Assembly (NCBI RefSeq): GCF_900086585.1
Contig: NZ_FLKM01000008.1
Location: 1,685,652 to 1,749,651 of the forward strand
DNA: 64,000 nt
Origin: Emergencia timonensis
GTDB taxonomy: Bacteria > Bacillota > Clostridia > Peptostreptococcales > Anaerovoracaceae
Direction: 5' to 3'
A program made the position numbers and the translations under genes. Positions 42,363 to 50,853 of the stretch are shown here, in pieces (position 1 is the first letter of the stretch; the number at the start of each line of letters is the position of its first letter). The notes below the pieces were generated by a model that was not told where the DNA came from, did not search any database, and saw only the letters and a list, made by a program, of their open reading frames with translations.

Positions 42363-43280
42363 ATGACAAAATTTATATGCGAAACAAAAAACCTGAGCAA
42401 AAAATATAAAGATTTCTATGCTTTAAAAAATGTAAACTTAACTATTCCAAAAGGCGAAATATATGGACTTGTGGGCGAAAATGGAGCAGGAAAAACAACG
42501 CTAATCAGATTATTGACAGGTCTTAATTTTAAAAGTGAAGGAGAAATTATTCTATTTGGGCATAATGATAATCTGCAATATGAACGATTAAAAATCGGGT
42601 GTACGATTGAAATGCCGGCACTATATAAAGATATGACTGCTTCACAAAATCTGGAAGTGCAAAGAATACAGAGAGGTATTCCGAATAAAAGCTGCATTGC
42701 TGATACTTTAGAATTGATTGGCTTATCGAACGCAGGTAAAAAAAGAGTAGCGAATTTTTCATTAGGGATGAAACAGCGGCTTGCACTGGGCGTTGCATTA
42801 TTAGGTGAGCCAGAATTTTTAATATTGGATGAACCTGTCAATGGACTTGATCCTACGGGAATTATCGAATTACGGGAACTTCTTAAAAAATTAGTGAAAG
42901 AACGGGAAACCACCATTTTAATATCCAGCCATATATTAAGCGAATTGCACCAGCTCGCCACTTGTTATGGCTTTCTTCATAAGGGAGAACTTTTAAAACA
43001 AATTTCTGCTGAAAAATTGAATGAAGAATGTAAACGGTATATTTGTTTGAAAACAGATAATATACAGAAAACCACTCTCATATTAGAACAAAAAGCTAAT
43101 ATTAAAAACTATTCCGTTTATCCAGACAATTCTATTCGGATTTATGATTGTTTAGATAATGTAAGAATGATTTCCAAATTACTAACCGACAATGAAATCA
43201 TCATTGATGAAATCTCTGTTCAGGGAGAAGATTTGGAAACATACTTTGAAAATCTAATAGGGGGTAGAAAAAATGTATAA
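42363..43280 (+). CDS. ABC transporter ATPase, bacitracin/lantibiotic-resistance type
   Basis: 305 residues from the ATG at 42363, nine bases after AAAGGAG. Walker A GENGAGKTT, signature FSLGMKQRLALG, Walker B FLILDEPVNGLDPTG. This is the BcrA-like class of ATPases that pairs with an ABC-2 permease. Overlaps the permease start by eight bases. AT-rich like the whole cassette. Role: removes or shields membrane-active peptide antibiotics; substrate unknown. Confidence 0.92.
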   Translation: MTKFICETKNLSKKYKDFYALKNVNLTIPKGEIYGLVGENGAGKTTLIRLLTGLNFKSEGEIILFGHNDNLQYERLKIGCTIEMPALYKDMTASQNLEVQRIQRGIPNKSCIADTLELIGLSNAGKKRVANFSLGMKQRLALGVALLGEPEFLILDEPVNGLDPTGIIELRELLKKLVKERETTILISSHILSELHQLATCYGFLHKGELLKQISAEKLNEECKRYICLKTDNIQKTTLILEQKANIKNYSVYPDNSIRIYDCLDNVRMISKLLTDNEIIIDEISVQGEDLETYFENLIGGRKNV

Positions 43281-44094
43281 TCAAATACGGGCAGAATTTT
43301 ATAAATTATTTCATACAAAGGCGTTATATCTAACATTTGCATTGATTTTAGCTGTTTTTGGTATCTTTTCCATAGGAGGTCAGCAACAATTTGTAGTATC
43401 TAGTTCCAGCGTAGATGAAACATGGAAGATAGGAGAAACCGTAGGATTTCTTGCTCGTGCATATAGTGATCAGGTACATCCAATGATTGAAGAAATTATA
43501 AGGACTGCCACGTCTTATACGGTATTTTTCTGGCTGATTGTTCTTATATTTTCTGTTGTTTTCTTTTCCAGAGAATATACAGATTCAACGATTAAAATTG
43601 CGATTGCAAGTGGACAAAGCCGACTAAAATTCTTTATTGCAAAGTATATCGTGATTACTGTTACCAGCATCATTTTATATTTTTCATTTATTATGGTTGC
43701 ATTTATAATTGAATGTACAAAATACAATGTGCCGATACAATTACTTCCAATGTTGAAAATTGCAGGGCTAAATTGCATGGTTATGGGAGCCTTTATCGGT
43801 ATTACACTCATGCTGTGTGTGATATTTAAGCATACAGCTATTGTGGTAGGAACTATGTCATTATTTACTTTTAGCGGACCTCTTATTTATATGATGACAT
43901 GGGATAATATGTCTGCTCAATCGTGGCGAGTTCTAACGTACTTAAAAATCAATCCGATGTATTATTGGATGAATACGTGTTCTTATAATATGGTAAATCA
44001 TTTGGAAATCAATATCTTACTTTATTTTGTAGGAACTGTAATTATTACATTCCTGGTGTCAGCATTGATATTGAGAAAACAAGAAATACACTAA
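43273..44094 (+). CDS. ABC-2 type permease of the resistance cassette
   Basis: 273 residues, ATG overlapping the ATPase gene. About six hydrophobic segments, beginning ALYLTFALILAVFGIFSIG and ending YFVGTVIITFLVSALIL, in the pattern of BcrB/NisG-type ABC-2 permeases. A soluble loop with an EYTDSTIKIAIASGQSR segment separates spans 2 and 3. Partner of the preceding ATPase. Confidence 0.9.
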   Translation: MYNQIRAEFYKLFHTKALYLTFALILAVFGIFSIGGQQQFVVSSSSVDETWKIGETVGFLARAYSDQVHPMIEEIIRTATSYTVFFWLIVLIFSVVFFSREYTDSTIKIAIASGQSRLKFFIAKYIVITVTSIILYFSFIMVAFIIECTKYNVPIQLLPMLKIAGLNCMVMGAFIGITLMLCVIFKHTAIVVGTMSLFTFSGPLIYMMTWDNMSAQSWRVLTYLKINPMYYWMNTCSYNMVNHLEINILLYFVGTVIITFLVSALILRKQEIH

Positions 44095-44120
44095 TTACAA
44101 CAGAAAGGGGAAATGCGGAT

Positions 44121-44984
44121 ATGTTCTATTTTTTATTGATATGTTCTATATTCATATTAGCATGTTCCCTTTTTTCTATTACTAGAACAATTCGCAATAT
44201 AAATAAGCAGATAAAGGAAAAACGAAAAATAAGAGTATCTTTATCAAATAGAGATATTGAAGAGTTAGCTTATGCGATCAATCAAAAAGATACCCTGCAT
44301 AAGAAACTGCAAGTTCAAATTAAGCAAGAAGAAGATCAGTTAAAGCAATCTATATCTAATATAAGCCATGATCTAAGAACCCCATTAACATCTATACAGG
44401 GTTATCTAACACTTTTACAAGAATGTGAAGATAAACAGGAGCAAGACCAATATATTGAAATCATTAAAGCAAAAACAGATTATCTCACAGATCTGGTGCA
44501 AGAATTTTATGATTTATCTGTGGTGGAAAATGAGCAGTTTGATGTTGAATGTGAGAAGGTTGATATAAATAGAATTGTTACAGATTGCTTAATTGAAAAG
44601 TATTATGAATTTGGGGAAATCCAGCCGATTATTCAAACAGAAAAATCTCCGGTGTGGATATATGGCAATAACCTTATTTGTAAACGTATTATTGAAAATC
44701 TAATTACAAATGCAATCCGTTATTCTGATAACTATATTGAAGTGTCCATTAACCAGGAAGGCGTGTTCATGATTAAAAATTCAACGCAATCCCTTGATGA
44801 GATGGATATAAATTTATTATTCAGCAAGTTTTACACCGTTGATAAATCACGCACCAAAGGTGGTTCCGGTTTGGGATTGTATATTGTAAAAGAATTACTA
44901 AAGAAAATAGATGGAAAAATCGGAAATATAGAATATAATAAGCCAATTTTATCTATAACACTTTTTTTTCGATTGTTTAAATAG
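44121..44984 (+). CDS. Sensor histidine kinase of the resistance cassette
   Basis: 287 residues from an ATG after AGAAAGGGGAAA. A single N-terminal membrane segment (FYFLLICSIFILACSLFSI) leaves almost no external sensor, suggesting intramembrane or transporter-linked sensing as in BceS-like kinases. H-box SNISHDLRTPLTSIQGYL, N-box ENLITNAIRYS, G-box GGSGLGLYIVKELL. Its TAG lies exactly at the junction with the repeated mobC end. Confidence 0.9.
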   Translation: MFYFLLICSIFILACSLFSITRTIRNINKQIKEKRKIRVSLSNRDIEELAYAINQKDTLHKKLQVQIKQEEDQLKQSISNISHDLRTPLTSIQGYLTLLQECEDKQEQDQYIEIIKAKTDYLTDLVQEFYDLSVVENEQFDVECEKVDINRIVTDCLIEKYYEFGEIQPIIQTEKSPVWIYGNNLICKRIIENLITNAIRYSDNYIEVSINQEGVFMIKNSTQSLDEMDINLLFSKFYTVDKSRTKGGSGLGLYIVKELLKKIDGKIGNIEYNKPILSITLFFRLFK

Positions 44985-45036
44985 CCTTTAAGATGGCATG
45001 GATAAACTGATCAGGGGATTTGCAAACATTTCATAA
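44981..45036 (+). repeat. Right copy of the mobC 3'-end (remnant)
   Basis: In mobC frame this reads NSL, stop, DGMDKLIRGFANIS, stop; the left copy reads DSLWDGMDKLIRGFANLS. The Trp codon has become TAA. The remnant marks where the cassette 41506-44980 entered, between mobC and its native downstream sequence. Confidence 0.85.
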
Positions 45037-45043
45037 ACAGCCG

Positions 45044-45064
45044 GAAAGCCGTTGCTTTCTTTTT
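45044..45064 (+). terminator. Native terminator downstream of mobC
   Basis: GAAAGC/GCTTTC stem (45044-45049 with 45054-45059), four-base loop, then five T. It follows the remnant mobC end and presumably terminated the relaxosome operon before the cassette arrived. Confidence 0.65.
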
Positions 45065-45121
45065 GCCGTCACGGTAAAATTTTTATAAGGGCAGATGCCC
45101 TTCTGAAAGGAGGCAAAGCGT

Positions 45122-45412
45122 ATGCGTTTGATAGGTAAATTACTGGCACTTCCCTTTATGCTGGTTACGGGGATTCTTTATCTGGTATGTAAATTTTTAG
45201 TGGTTCTTTCCGGTGCGGTACTTGGGATTCTTTCCGGGATCATCTTTCTGGCGGCATTGGTGCTGTTCTTTGTCGCAGGATTTTTGCCGGGTCTTGCATG
45301 GCTTATGATCGCCTTTCTTATCAGTCCATACGGTCTGCCTCTGGCGGCTGCATGGCTGGTAGGAATCATTGGTGGGGCAAACAGTGCCTTAAAGGATTTT
45401 ATATTTGGTTAA
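45122..45412 (+). CDS. CD1845-like small membrane protein
   Basis: 96 residues from an ATG with AAAGGAGGCAAAG upstream. Three closely spaced hydrophobic segments (RLIGKLLALPFMLVTGILYLV; FLVVLSGAVLGILSGIIFLAALVLFF; LAWLMIAFLISPYGLPLAAAW). The order mobC, CD1845-like protein, relaxase is typical of Clostridia ICEs. Presumably part of the transfer machinery membrane complex. Confidence 0.82.
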   Translation: MRLIGKLLALPFMLVTGILYLVCKFLVVLSGAVLGILSGIIFLAALVLFFVAGFLPGLAWLMIAFLISPYGLPLAAAWLVGIIGGANSALKDFIFG

Positions 45413-45421
45413 GCAGATTTG

Positions 45422-45451
45422 GCGGGGCGCATAGGAAGCCCCGCTCTTTTT
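45422..45451 (+). terminator. Terminator after the membrane protein
   Basis: Perfect 7-bp stem GCGGGGC/GCCCCGC (45422-45428 with 45438-45444) followed by TCTTTTT. Confidence 0.85.
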
Positions 45452-45492
45452 CTGCAATTATAACTTCTTTGATTGGAATTAAGTTAAGGGGG

Positions 45493-46911
45493 GTGACGAA
45501 AATAGCGACCACAAGACTGATGCCTCTGCATGTAGGAAAAGGTCGGAATATCTCTACTGCGATTGCAGATATTATTGATTATGTAGAAAATCCGCAGAAA
45601 ACCGATTTTGGAAAATTCATTTATGGCTATGAGTGTGATACCCGGCTTGCTGATGCAGAGTTTCTTCTTTCCAAACGACAGTATGCAAATCTGACCGGCA
45701 GAAACCAGGGTGCGGACGATGTGATCGCCTACCATCTCCGTCAGGCATTTAAGCCCGGCGAAGTTACGCCGGAAGAAGCCAATCAGATCGGCAGGGAGCT
45801 GGCGCTGAAGCTCACAAAAGGAAACCATGCCTTTGTCGTCTGCACCCATGTAGATAAGCACCATGTCCATAATCACATCATTATCAACTCTACTACACTG
45901 GACTGTCAGAAAAAATTTCGCAACTTCTGGGGCTCTACCTGGGCAATCCGGCGAATGAATGACAAGCTGTGTTTAGAGCATGGACTTTCGATTGTAGAAA
46001 ATCCGAAACCCAGCCGGGAGCATTATGGCACATGGCTGGGAAATAAAAAGCAGCCATCCTTTCAGGAACAGATACGCATTGCTATTGATGCTGCATTAGA
46101 GGAAAAGCCAAAAGATTTTGAGGAACTTCTAAAGAAGCTGGAAGCTGCCGGGATTGAAGTTAACCGTGAAAGAAAACATTTTCGCTTCCGAATTCCGGGA
46201 CAGGAAAATTATACCCGATGTGATACGCTCAAAGGCGATTATACAGAACAGGCCATCAAAGAACGGATTGCTGGTACACGGACAGTAAAATTCCGCCATG
46301 CTTCTTCAAAAAAACCGGTTTCCAAAGTTGGATTGCTGGTTGATATTGAAGCTGCGATCCGTTCCGGCAAAGGTCCCGGTTATGAGCGTTGGGCAAAAGT
46401 GTTCAACTTAAAACAGCTTTCTCAGGCAGTGCTCTACTTAAAAGAACATGGCGATATGGGTTATGAGGATCTTCTGGAAAAAGCCAACGCCGCTACCACT
46501 AATTTCAATACCTTATCCGTTCAGATTAAAGATTTGGAGTCAAGAATGAATGCCAATGCCGAGCTGCAAAAGCAGATCGTAAACTATGCGAAAACGAGGG
46601 CTGTCTATGTAGAATATCGCAAAGCCGGGTACAGCAAAAAATTCCGAACAGCACATGAGGCTGAAATTTTGTTGCACCAGGCGGCAAAGAATCATTTTGA
46701 CGAGTTGGGAATCAAAAAGCTCCCCTCTGTCAAATCTCTCCGGGAGGAATACACCGACCTTCTGGAACAAAAACGGAAAGCCTATTCTGCCTATAAGCAG
46801 GCCAAAAATGATATGAAAGAACTTCATAATGTTCGGGCCAATGTGGAATATCTATTGGAGATTTCTTCCCCGCCACAACCGCAGCGCAGCACAGAAAAAT
46901 CCCGTCAATAA
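45493..46911 (+). CDS. MobP-type relaxase
   Basis: 472 residues from GTG 45493, adjacent to AAGGGGGG; an in-frame ATA at 45502, where relatives have their first Met of the ATTRLMPLHVGKGRN motif, has better spacing and might be used. The PF03432 relaxase domain has the three-His motif HVDKHHVHNHIIINS near residue 130 and an early Tyr (DIIDYVENPQKT) as probable nucleophile. The C-terminal 200 residues are helical and charged, with coiled-coil character. It nicks oriT and pilots the strand to the coupling protein. Hairpins just downstream may be oriT. Confidence 0.92.
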   Translation: MTKIATTRLMPLHVGKGRNISTAIADIIDYVENPQKTDFGKFIYGYECDTRLADAEFLLSKRQYANLTGRNQGADDVIAYHLRQAFKPGEVTPEEANQIGRELALKLTKGNHAFVVCTHVDKHHVHNHIIINSTTLDCQKKFRNFWGSTWAIRRMNDKLCLEHGLSIVENPKPSREHYGTWLGNKKQPSFQEQIRIAIDAALEEKPKDFEELLKKLEAAGIEVNRERKHFRFRIPGQENYTRCDTLKGDYTEQAIKERIAGTRTVKFRHASSKKPVSKVGLLVDIEAAIRSGKGPGYERWAKVFNLKQLSQAVLYLKEHGDMGYEDLLEKANAATTNFNTLSVQIKDLESRMNANAELQKQIVNYAKTRAVYVEYRKAGYSKKFRTAHEAEILLHQAAKNHFDELGIKKLPSVKSLREEYTDLLEQKRKAYSAYKQAKNDMKELHNVRANVEYLLEISSPPQPQRSTEKSRQ

Positions 46912-47127
46912 GGTTTGTCTGCTTTTCGCTTTCAGCGTTCCAACGGAATGCGCAGCCATTGCCACCGGCAATGATTTCAGGGGTTTGGGGATATGTCACC
47001 AACAAGCATTTAGCAGGAATTCCGGGAACGGGATTTCTGCTAAATACGCAATCTTACGTAAGATTGCATTGCTTGCCAGTATGCTAACACCTTGCATTTT
47101 TAATGAGGATGTAGTAGTATATATCGT
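46912..47127 (+). other. Non-coding region with oriT-like hairpins
   Basis: Directly after the relaxase are two tandem hairpins: 47008-47045, a 16-bp stem (ATTTAGCAGGAATTCC against GGGATTTCTGCTAAAT, two G-U pairs) with a 6-base loop, and 47048-47067, a perfect 20-bp palindrome GCAATCTTACGTAAGATTGC. Inverted repeats beside a relaxase gene are typical of an origin of transfer. TTGCAT (47092-47097) and TAGTAT (47115-47120), spaced by 17, form a promoter for the AraC gene. Confidence 0.5.
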
Positions 47128-47145
47128 GGTTAGTTGTGGCTAATC
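47128..47145. promoter_or_regulatory. Metal-cargo operator 1 (GGTTAG-N6-CTAATC)
   Basis: GGTTAGTTGTGGCTAATC lies just downstream of the TTGCAT/TAGTAT promoter, near the expected transcription start of the AraC gene. The same 18-bp arrangement recurs at 48272 and 53441. A repressor bound here would block initiation. Confidence 0.6.
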
Positions 47146-47170
47146 AAGAAGAATGAAATGGGGTGATTTG

Positions 47171-48139
47171 ATGGAAGCGGCGATGAAACAATCACAGCTT
47201 CACGATATATATTTTCCTGAAAAAAAAGAAAAAAGTGCAAATTTGATTCTTCAACAAAGCACAGATACCGGAACCGGAGAAATGACCTGTTATGATGTGG
47301 CCCCTGGAATACAGATAACATATAATCATCTCAATATGGATTCCTGCTATCAACCTTTAATTCCGAAAGAGGATTTTCTTCAAATCGATCACTGTCTGGA
47401 AGGATGCTATGAGTGTGAATTGGCCGGTGGCTCTGTTAGCTTTTTAGGTGAAGGAGATTTATCGGTTAGTAATCTTTGTAAAGGGCAACAGTTATTTGTT
47501 GGTTCAAGGATTCCGTTAAAAAAATATCGTGGTATTACTGTTCTCTTAGAAATGGAAGGAGCTCAAAAGACCCTCAATACAGATTTTCGGCAAGGAGATA
47601 TTAACCTGCAGCAAATCCGTGATACTCTATGTGGTGATGGACGTTCTCTTTTGATTAAGTCTAAGCATGAAATAGATCATATTTTCAGCGAACTTTATCG
47701 GGTGGATGAGAGAATCCGGATTCCGTATTTCTGGATTAAAGTGATCGAACTTTTGCTGTTTTTAAGCCTATTGGATGCCAGCTATGTGAAAAAACCCCGA
47801 CAGTTTTCTGAGGATGTTTCCAAAGGGACACAACAAGCATACCAATATATCATTGAGAACCCTTTTTCCAAAATAACGATCTCTCAACTGGCAGAGATGT
47901 TCCATGTGGCAGAATCCAGCATGAAGCGGTGTTTTACTTCTATCGCTGGCAACTCGATAGGTACCTTTATGAAAATAAAGCGTATGGAGGCTGCTGCGGA
48001 ACTGCTTGTTTCCGAACCACAGCTTAGTATCTGCGAAGTAGCCGAGGCTGCCGGATATGAAAATCAAAGCAAGTTTTCCGCCGCTTTTAAGTCAATTATG
48101 GGCGTTACTCCGTTTGCATATCGCTGCAAATCGTGGTGA
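47171..48139 (+). CDS. AraC family regulator (YbtA-like)
   Basis: 322 residues from the ATG at 47171 with ATGGGGTGA upstream. The N-terminal 220 residues are a ligand-sensing domain without recognisable motif; the C-terminal 100 residues carry two helix-turn-helices (ITISQLAEMFHVAESSMKRCF; SICEVAEAAGYENQSKFSAAFK followed by MGVTPFAYR). YbtA/CdtR-type regulators of this form respond to siderophores or metal chelates and activate transporter operons. Its stop overlaps the first of two shared boxes that precede the transporter operons. Confidence 0.9.
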   Translation: MEAAMKQSQLHDIYFPEKKEKSANLILQQSTDTGTGEMTCYDVAPGIQITYNHLNMDSCYQPLIPKEDFLQIDHCLEGCYECELAGGSVSFLGEGDLSVSNLCKGQQLFVGSRIPLKKYRGITVLLEMEGAQKTLNTDFRQGDINLQQIRDTLCGDGRSLLIKSKHEIDHIFSELYRVDERIRIPYFWIKVIELLLFLSLLDASYVKKPRQFSEDVSKGTQQAYQYIIENPFSKITISQLAEMFHVAESSMKRCFTSIAGNSIGTFMKIKRMEAAAELLVSEPQLSICEVAEAAGYENQSKFSAAFKSIMGVTPFAYRCKSW

Positions 48140-48202
48140 GCTAATTGGATTAAAAATTCACCCGCTTGGTTATAGAAGCCACCCTTTTCGGCCTGCTATA
48201 AT
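48136..48202 (+). promoter_or_regulatory. AraC-type activator box and promoter, importer operon
   Basis: A box GTGAGCTAATTGGATTAA (from 48136) is repeated before the ABC half-transporter operon (53366); 22 of the first 27 bases agree and similarity fades over the next 16. TATAAT is at 48197-48202, 61 bases from the box start, and no good -35 element is visible, as is usual for activator-dependent promoters. Together these suggest direct activation by the AraC protein. Confidence 0.65.
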
Positions 48203-48235
48203 TAACAATGGCCGGTGGCAATAAGAGTTAATGAA

Positions 48236-48261
48236 AGAGCCGCAGTGTTGCGGCTCTTTTT
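48236..48261 (+). terminator. Hairpin terminator/attenuator before the importer operon
   Basis: AGAGCCGCA/TGCGGCTCT (48236-48244 with 48249-48257) followed by T residues (48257-48261). It lies between the TATAAT promoter at 48197 and the first importer gene, so it either ends AraC transcription or attenuates the importer operon. Confidence 0.7.
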
Positions 48262-48271
48262 CAAAGTCATG

Positions 48272-48289
48272 GGTTAGGCATTGCTAACT
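48272..48289. promoter_or_regulatory. Metal-cargo operator 2 (GGTTAG-N6-CTAACT)
   Basis: GGTTAGGCATTGCTAACT lies 20 bases before the start of the first permease gene. It has the same half-sites and spacing as operators at 47128 and 53441. Confidence 0.6.
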
Positions 48290-48309
48290 ATATAAAGAAA
48301 GCGAGTGAC

Positions 48310-49269
48310 ATGGATGTGTTAAACAAGGGAAGTATTGGGAGAAGAATTTTGAAACGCCTCGTTAGTTTTATCATCGTGATCTGGGGCGTTGTAACTTTAA
48401 GTTTCTGCTTGCAGGTGTTTACTGGCACGGATCCAGCGGAAATGATTGTAAGGAAAAACAGTATTTTTGCTACAGAGGAACAAATTCAAGCAGTGAGGGA
48501 ACAGCTTGGTTTGGATGCGCCGTTCCACGAAAGATATTTTGACTACATAACCGGTGTGGCAACTGGTGATCTGGGCACTGCCATTACAAACAGGCAGCCG
48601 GTGATTGAAAACATAAAAGCTGCCCTGCCAGTCACTTGTACTGTCATAGTCATGGCAATGGCGTGGGTAATTTTGTTTACAGTCATCCTATCGGCGATTT
48701 CGGTGATACGGAAGAATGGTATCTTTGACAATGTAACGCGGATTATCTGTATCATTGGAATCTGCGTCCCAAGTTTTTGGCTGGCCCTTATTCTTTTGAC
48801 GGCTTTCGCAGTGAACATTCCGATTTTTCATGTCATTGCAGATGGCAGCATAAAATCGCTGATACTACCCTCAATCGCTATGGCAGTGCCAATCATCTGT
48901 ATATCGACAAGAGTGCTACGCGCCTCTGTTCTAAATGAACTTAAAAGCGATTATGTGCTTTATGCCAAAGCAAGGGGATTTTCTAATTCACAGATTGTTT
49001 TTGGAGAGGTTTTGCGTAACGCTCTGCCTGCGGCAATCACTTTATTCGCTCAATACTGTGCCGCATTGTTTGGAACATCTGCCTTGGTGGAAAGCGTGTT
49101 TTCCATTGATGGGCTTGGAATCTATCTGATGGAATCCTGCGAAAGCATGGATGTATATGGAATATCCGGGGCTATTTTGGTGTGTGCAGTTCTTTTCGTT
49201 CTATTTAATACAGTAGCAGACATCCTTTCCAGTATGATATGCCCGGCATATAGGAGGAAGCGTGTATGA
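48310..49269 (+). CDS. NikB/OppB-type ABC importer permease
   Basis: 319 residues from an ATG after AGAAAGCGAGTG. About six membrane spans; the BPD_transp_1 EAA loop appears as LKSDYVLYAKARGFSNSQIVFGEVLRNALPA. The N-terminal region with AVREQLGLDAPFHERYFDYITGVATGDLG is typical of NikB/OppB/DppB. First gene of a five-gene operon (permease, permease, ATPase, ATPase, binding protein). The substrate is inferred to be a metal chelate from its regulators and partners. Confidence 0.92.
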   Translation: MDVLNKGSIGRRILKRLVSFIIVIWGVVTLSFCLQVFTGTDPAEMIVRKNSIFATEEQIQAVREQLGLDAPFHERYFDYITGVATGDLGTAITNRQPVIENIKAALPVTCTVIVMAMAWVILFTVILSAISVIRKNGIFDNVTRIICIIGICVPSFWLALILLTAFAVNIPIFHVIADGSIKSLILPSIAMAVPIICISTRVLRASVLNELKSDYVLYAKARGFSNSQIVFGEVLRNALPAAITLFAQYCAALFGTSALVESVFSIDGLGIYLMESCESMDVYGISGAILVCAVLFVLFNTVADILSSMICPAYRRKRV

Positions 49270-50084
49270 AAAGAAAACCACAAATTATGATAGGAATCGC
49301 CTTAATTGCCCTCTTTGTAATATTGGCTGTTGCCGCTCCCATATTGGCACCCAATGATCCCAATGCAACAAATCTTGCCTTGAAAAATGCACCACCATCT
49401 GCCGAATACCCTTTGGGCTGCGACCAGATGGGACGGTGTGAATTGTCACGCCTGATTTATGGGGCAAGATACTCTCTCGGCCTGTCCATTCCTGTGTTGA
49501 TTGTCATTGCGGCGATAACCCTTTTTGTTGGCTGTTATTCCAGCTATAAAGGCGGTATATTGGACGAAATCATGCGGCTGGTGTGCGATATTTTAATGGC
49601 TTTTCCTTTAATCGTCATTGCGATGTCGCTGGTTTCGGCTGTGGATGATTCGGTTGCCAGCATCATAATTGCGATTGGCATTTCCATGGCTTCATGGTTT
49701 TTGCGGATGGTACGTTCTTACGCAAAAACAGAGTGTGGAAAAGAATACATAGAAGCCTCCAAAATTTCCGGTGCCTCTAACTTTCGTATTGTGACCCGCC
49801 ATTTGATTCCAAATGTGCTTCCACAGTTTATTGTTTATTTTACAACCGGAATTGCAACTGCGATTATGTCTGTTTCCAGTTTTGCATTTTTGGGGGTGGG
49901 TTTGATTGCAGGCACACCGGAATGGGGCGCCATGCTGGATGAAGCCAGAAGCAGCATTTACATCAATCCCAGCCTGATAATATACCCCGGTATCTGCTTG
50001 ATTGTCTGCTGTGCCGGTTTCAATCTCTTGGGCGAAGGTCTGCGTGACAGGATTGGAAAGGAGGACGAAATCAGTGCCACTTGA
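49266..50084 (+). CDS. NikC/OppC-type ABC importer permease
   Basis: 272 residues, ATG overlapping the previous stop. The signature of NikC/DppC is present: PNATNLALKNAPPSAEYPLGCDQMGRCELSRLIYGARYSL, and the EAA loop EYIEASKISGASNFRIVTRHLIPN. Five to six spans. Pairs with the preceding permease to make the channel. Confidence 0.92.
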   Translation: MKRKPQIMIGIALIALFVILAVAAPILAPNDPNATNLALKNAPPSAEYPLGCDQMGRCELSRLIYGARYSLGLSIPVLIVIAAITLFVGCYSSYKGGILDEIMRLVCDILMAFPLIVIAMSLVSAVDDSVASIIIAIGISMASWFLRMVRSYAKTECGKEYIEASKISGASNFRIVTRHLIPNVLPQFIVYFTTGIATAIMSVSSFAFLGVGLIAGTPEWGAMLDEARSSIYINPSLIIYPGICLIVCCAGFNLLGEGLRDRIGKEDEISAT

Positions 50085-50853
50085 AGTGAAAAAACTTACG
50101 ATTTCTCTCCCCTCCGGTGAGCCTGTAGCAGAAAACATATCTTTTCAAATTGAAAAGGGAGAAATGCTTTCGATTGTCGGAAGTTCAGGTGCGGGAAAAA
50201 CAACGATCTGCAAAGCGATTATGGGGTTGCTTGGTTCCGCTTACCAGGCTACGGGCCAGATTATTTTTCAAGGGATTGATCTTCTGGCCCTGCACAAAAA
50301 GGACCGAAAACAGATCTATGGGAAAGAAATATGTTTCATCATGCAAAATCCAATGACAGCTTTCAATCCTTCGATACGTGTAGGAAAGCAGTTGGAGAAA
50401 ACCTATCGGCTGCACCATGATCGTTCTTCCAAAGCGGAAATGCACACTTTATTTGACAAAACTTTGCGTCGGCTGGGGTTAGAGGATACAGACAGGATAT
50501 TGAAAAGTTATCCTTTTGCCCTTTCCGGCGGCATGCTGCAGCGGTTGATGATAACTGCTGCGCTTATCAATGAACCGCAGATTTTAATTGCGGATGAAGC
50601 AACCACGGCTATTGATGCCTGTAATCGTATGGAGCTGATGAAGGAACTGAAAAAACTTTGCACAGAGGGTATGTCTGTACTCTTTGTTACCCACGATCTG
50701 CGTGCCGCCTCCTTTTCCGATCATTTGCTGATAATGAACCACGGAAAAGTAATTGAAGCAGGAAATACTCAGGAAATTATCAAGGCTCCCAAAGAAGAAT
50801 ATACCGCCTATCTCTTAGGTGCGTGCCGTTTAGAAAGGAGGGGTGACGATTGA
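50074..50853 (+). CDS. NikD/OppD-type ABC ATPase
   Basis: 259 residues from a GTG at 50074, nine bases after AAAGGAGG; a longer frame lies inside the permease gene. Walker A GSSGAGKTT, signature LSGGMLQRLMI, Walker B ILIADEATTAID, and switch His in VTHDLRAASF. Typical of the NikD/DppD class, without the long C-terminal iron-sulfur-like extension of OppD. Overlaps the next gene. Confidence 0.92.
   Translation: MPLEVKKLTISLPSGEPVAENISFQIEKGEMLSIVGSSGAGKTTICKAIMGLLGSAYQATGQIIFQGIDLLALHKKDRKQIYGKEICFIMQNPMTAFNPSIRVGKQLEKTYRLHHDRSSKAEMHTLFDKTLRRLGLEDTDRILKSYPFALSGGMLQRLMITAALINEPQILIADEATTAIDACNRMELMKELKKLCTEGMSVLFVTHDLRAASFSDHLLIMNHGKVIEAGNTQEIIKAPKEEYTAYLLGACRLERRGDD

Noticed and set aside
48236..48261. 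Hairpin before the importer operon as a riboswitch
   Set aside because: It is a simple stem with a T tract; no larger conserved aptamer-like structure surrounds it.
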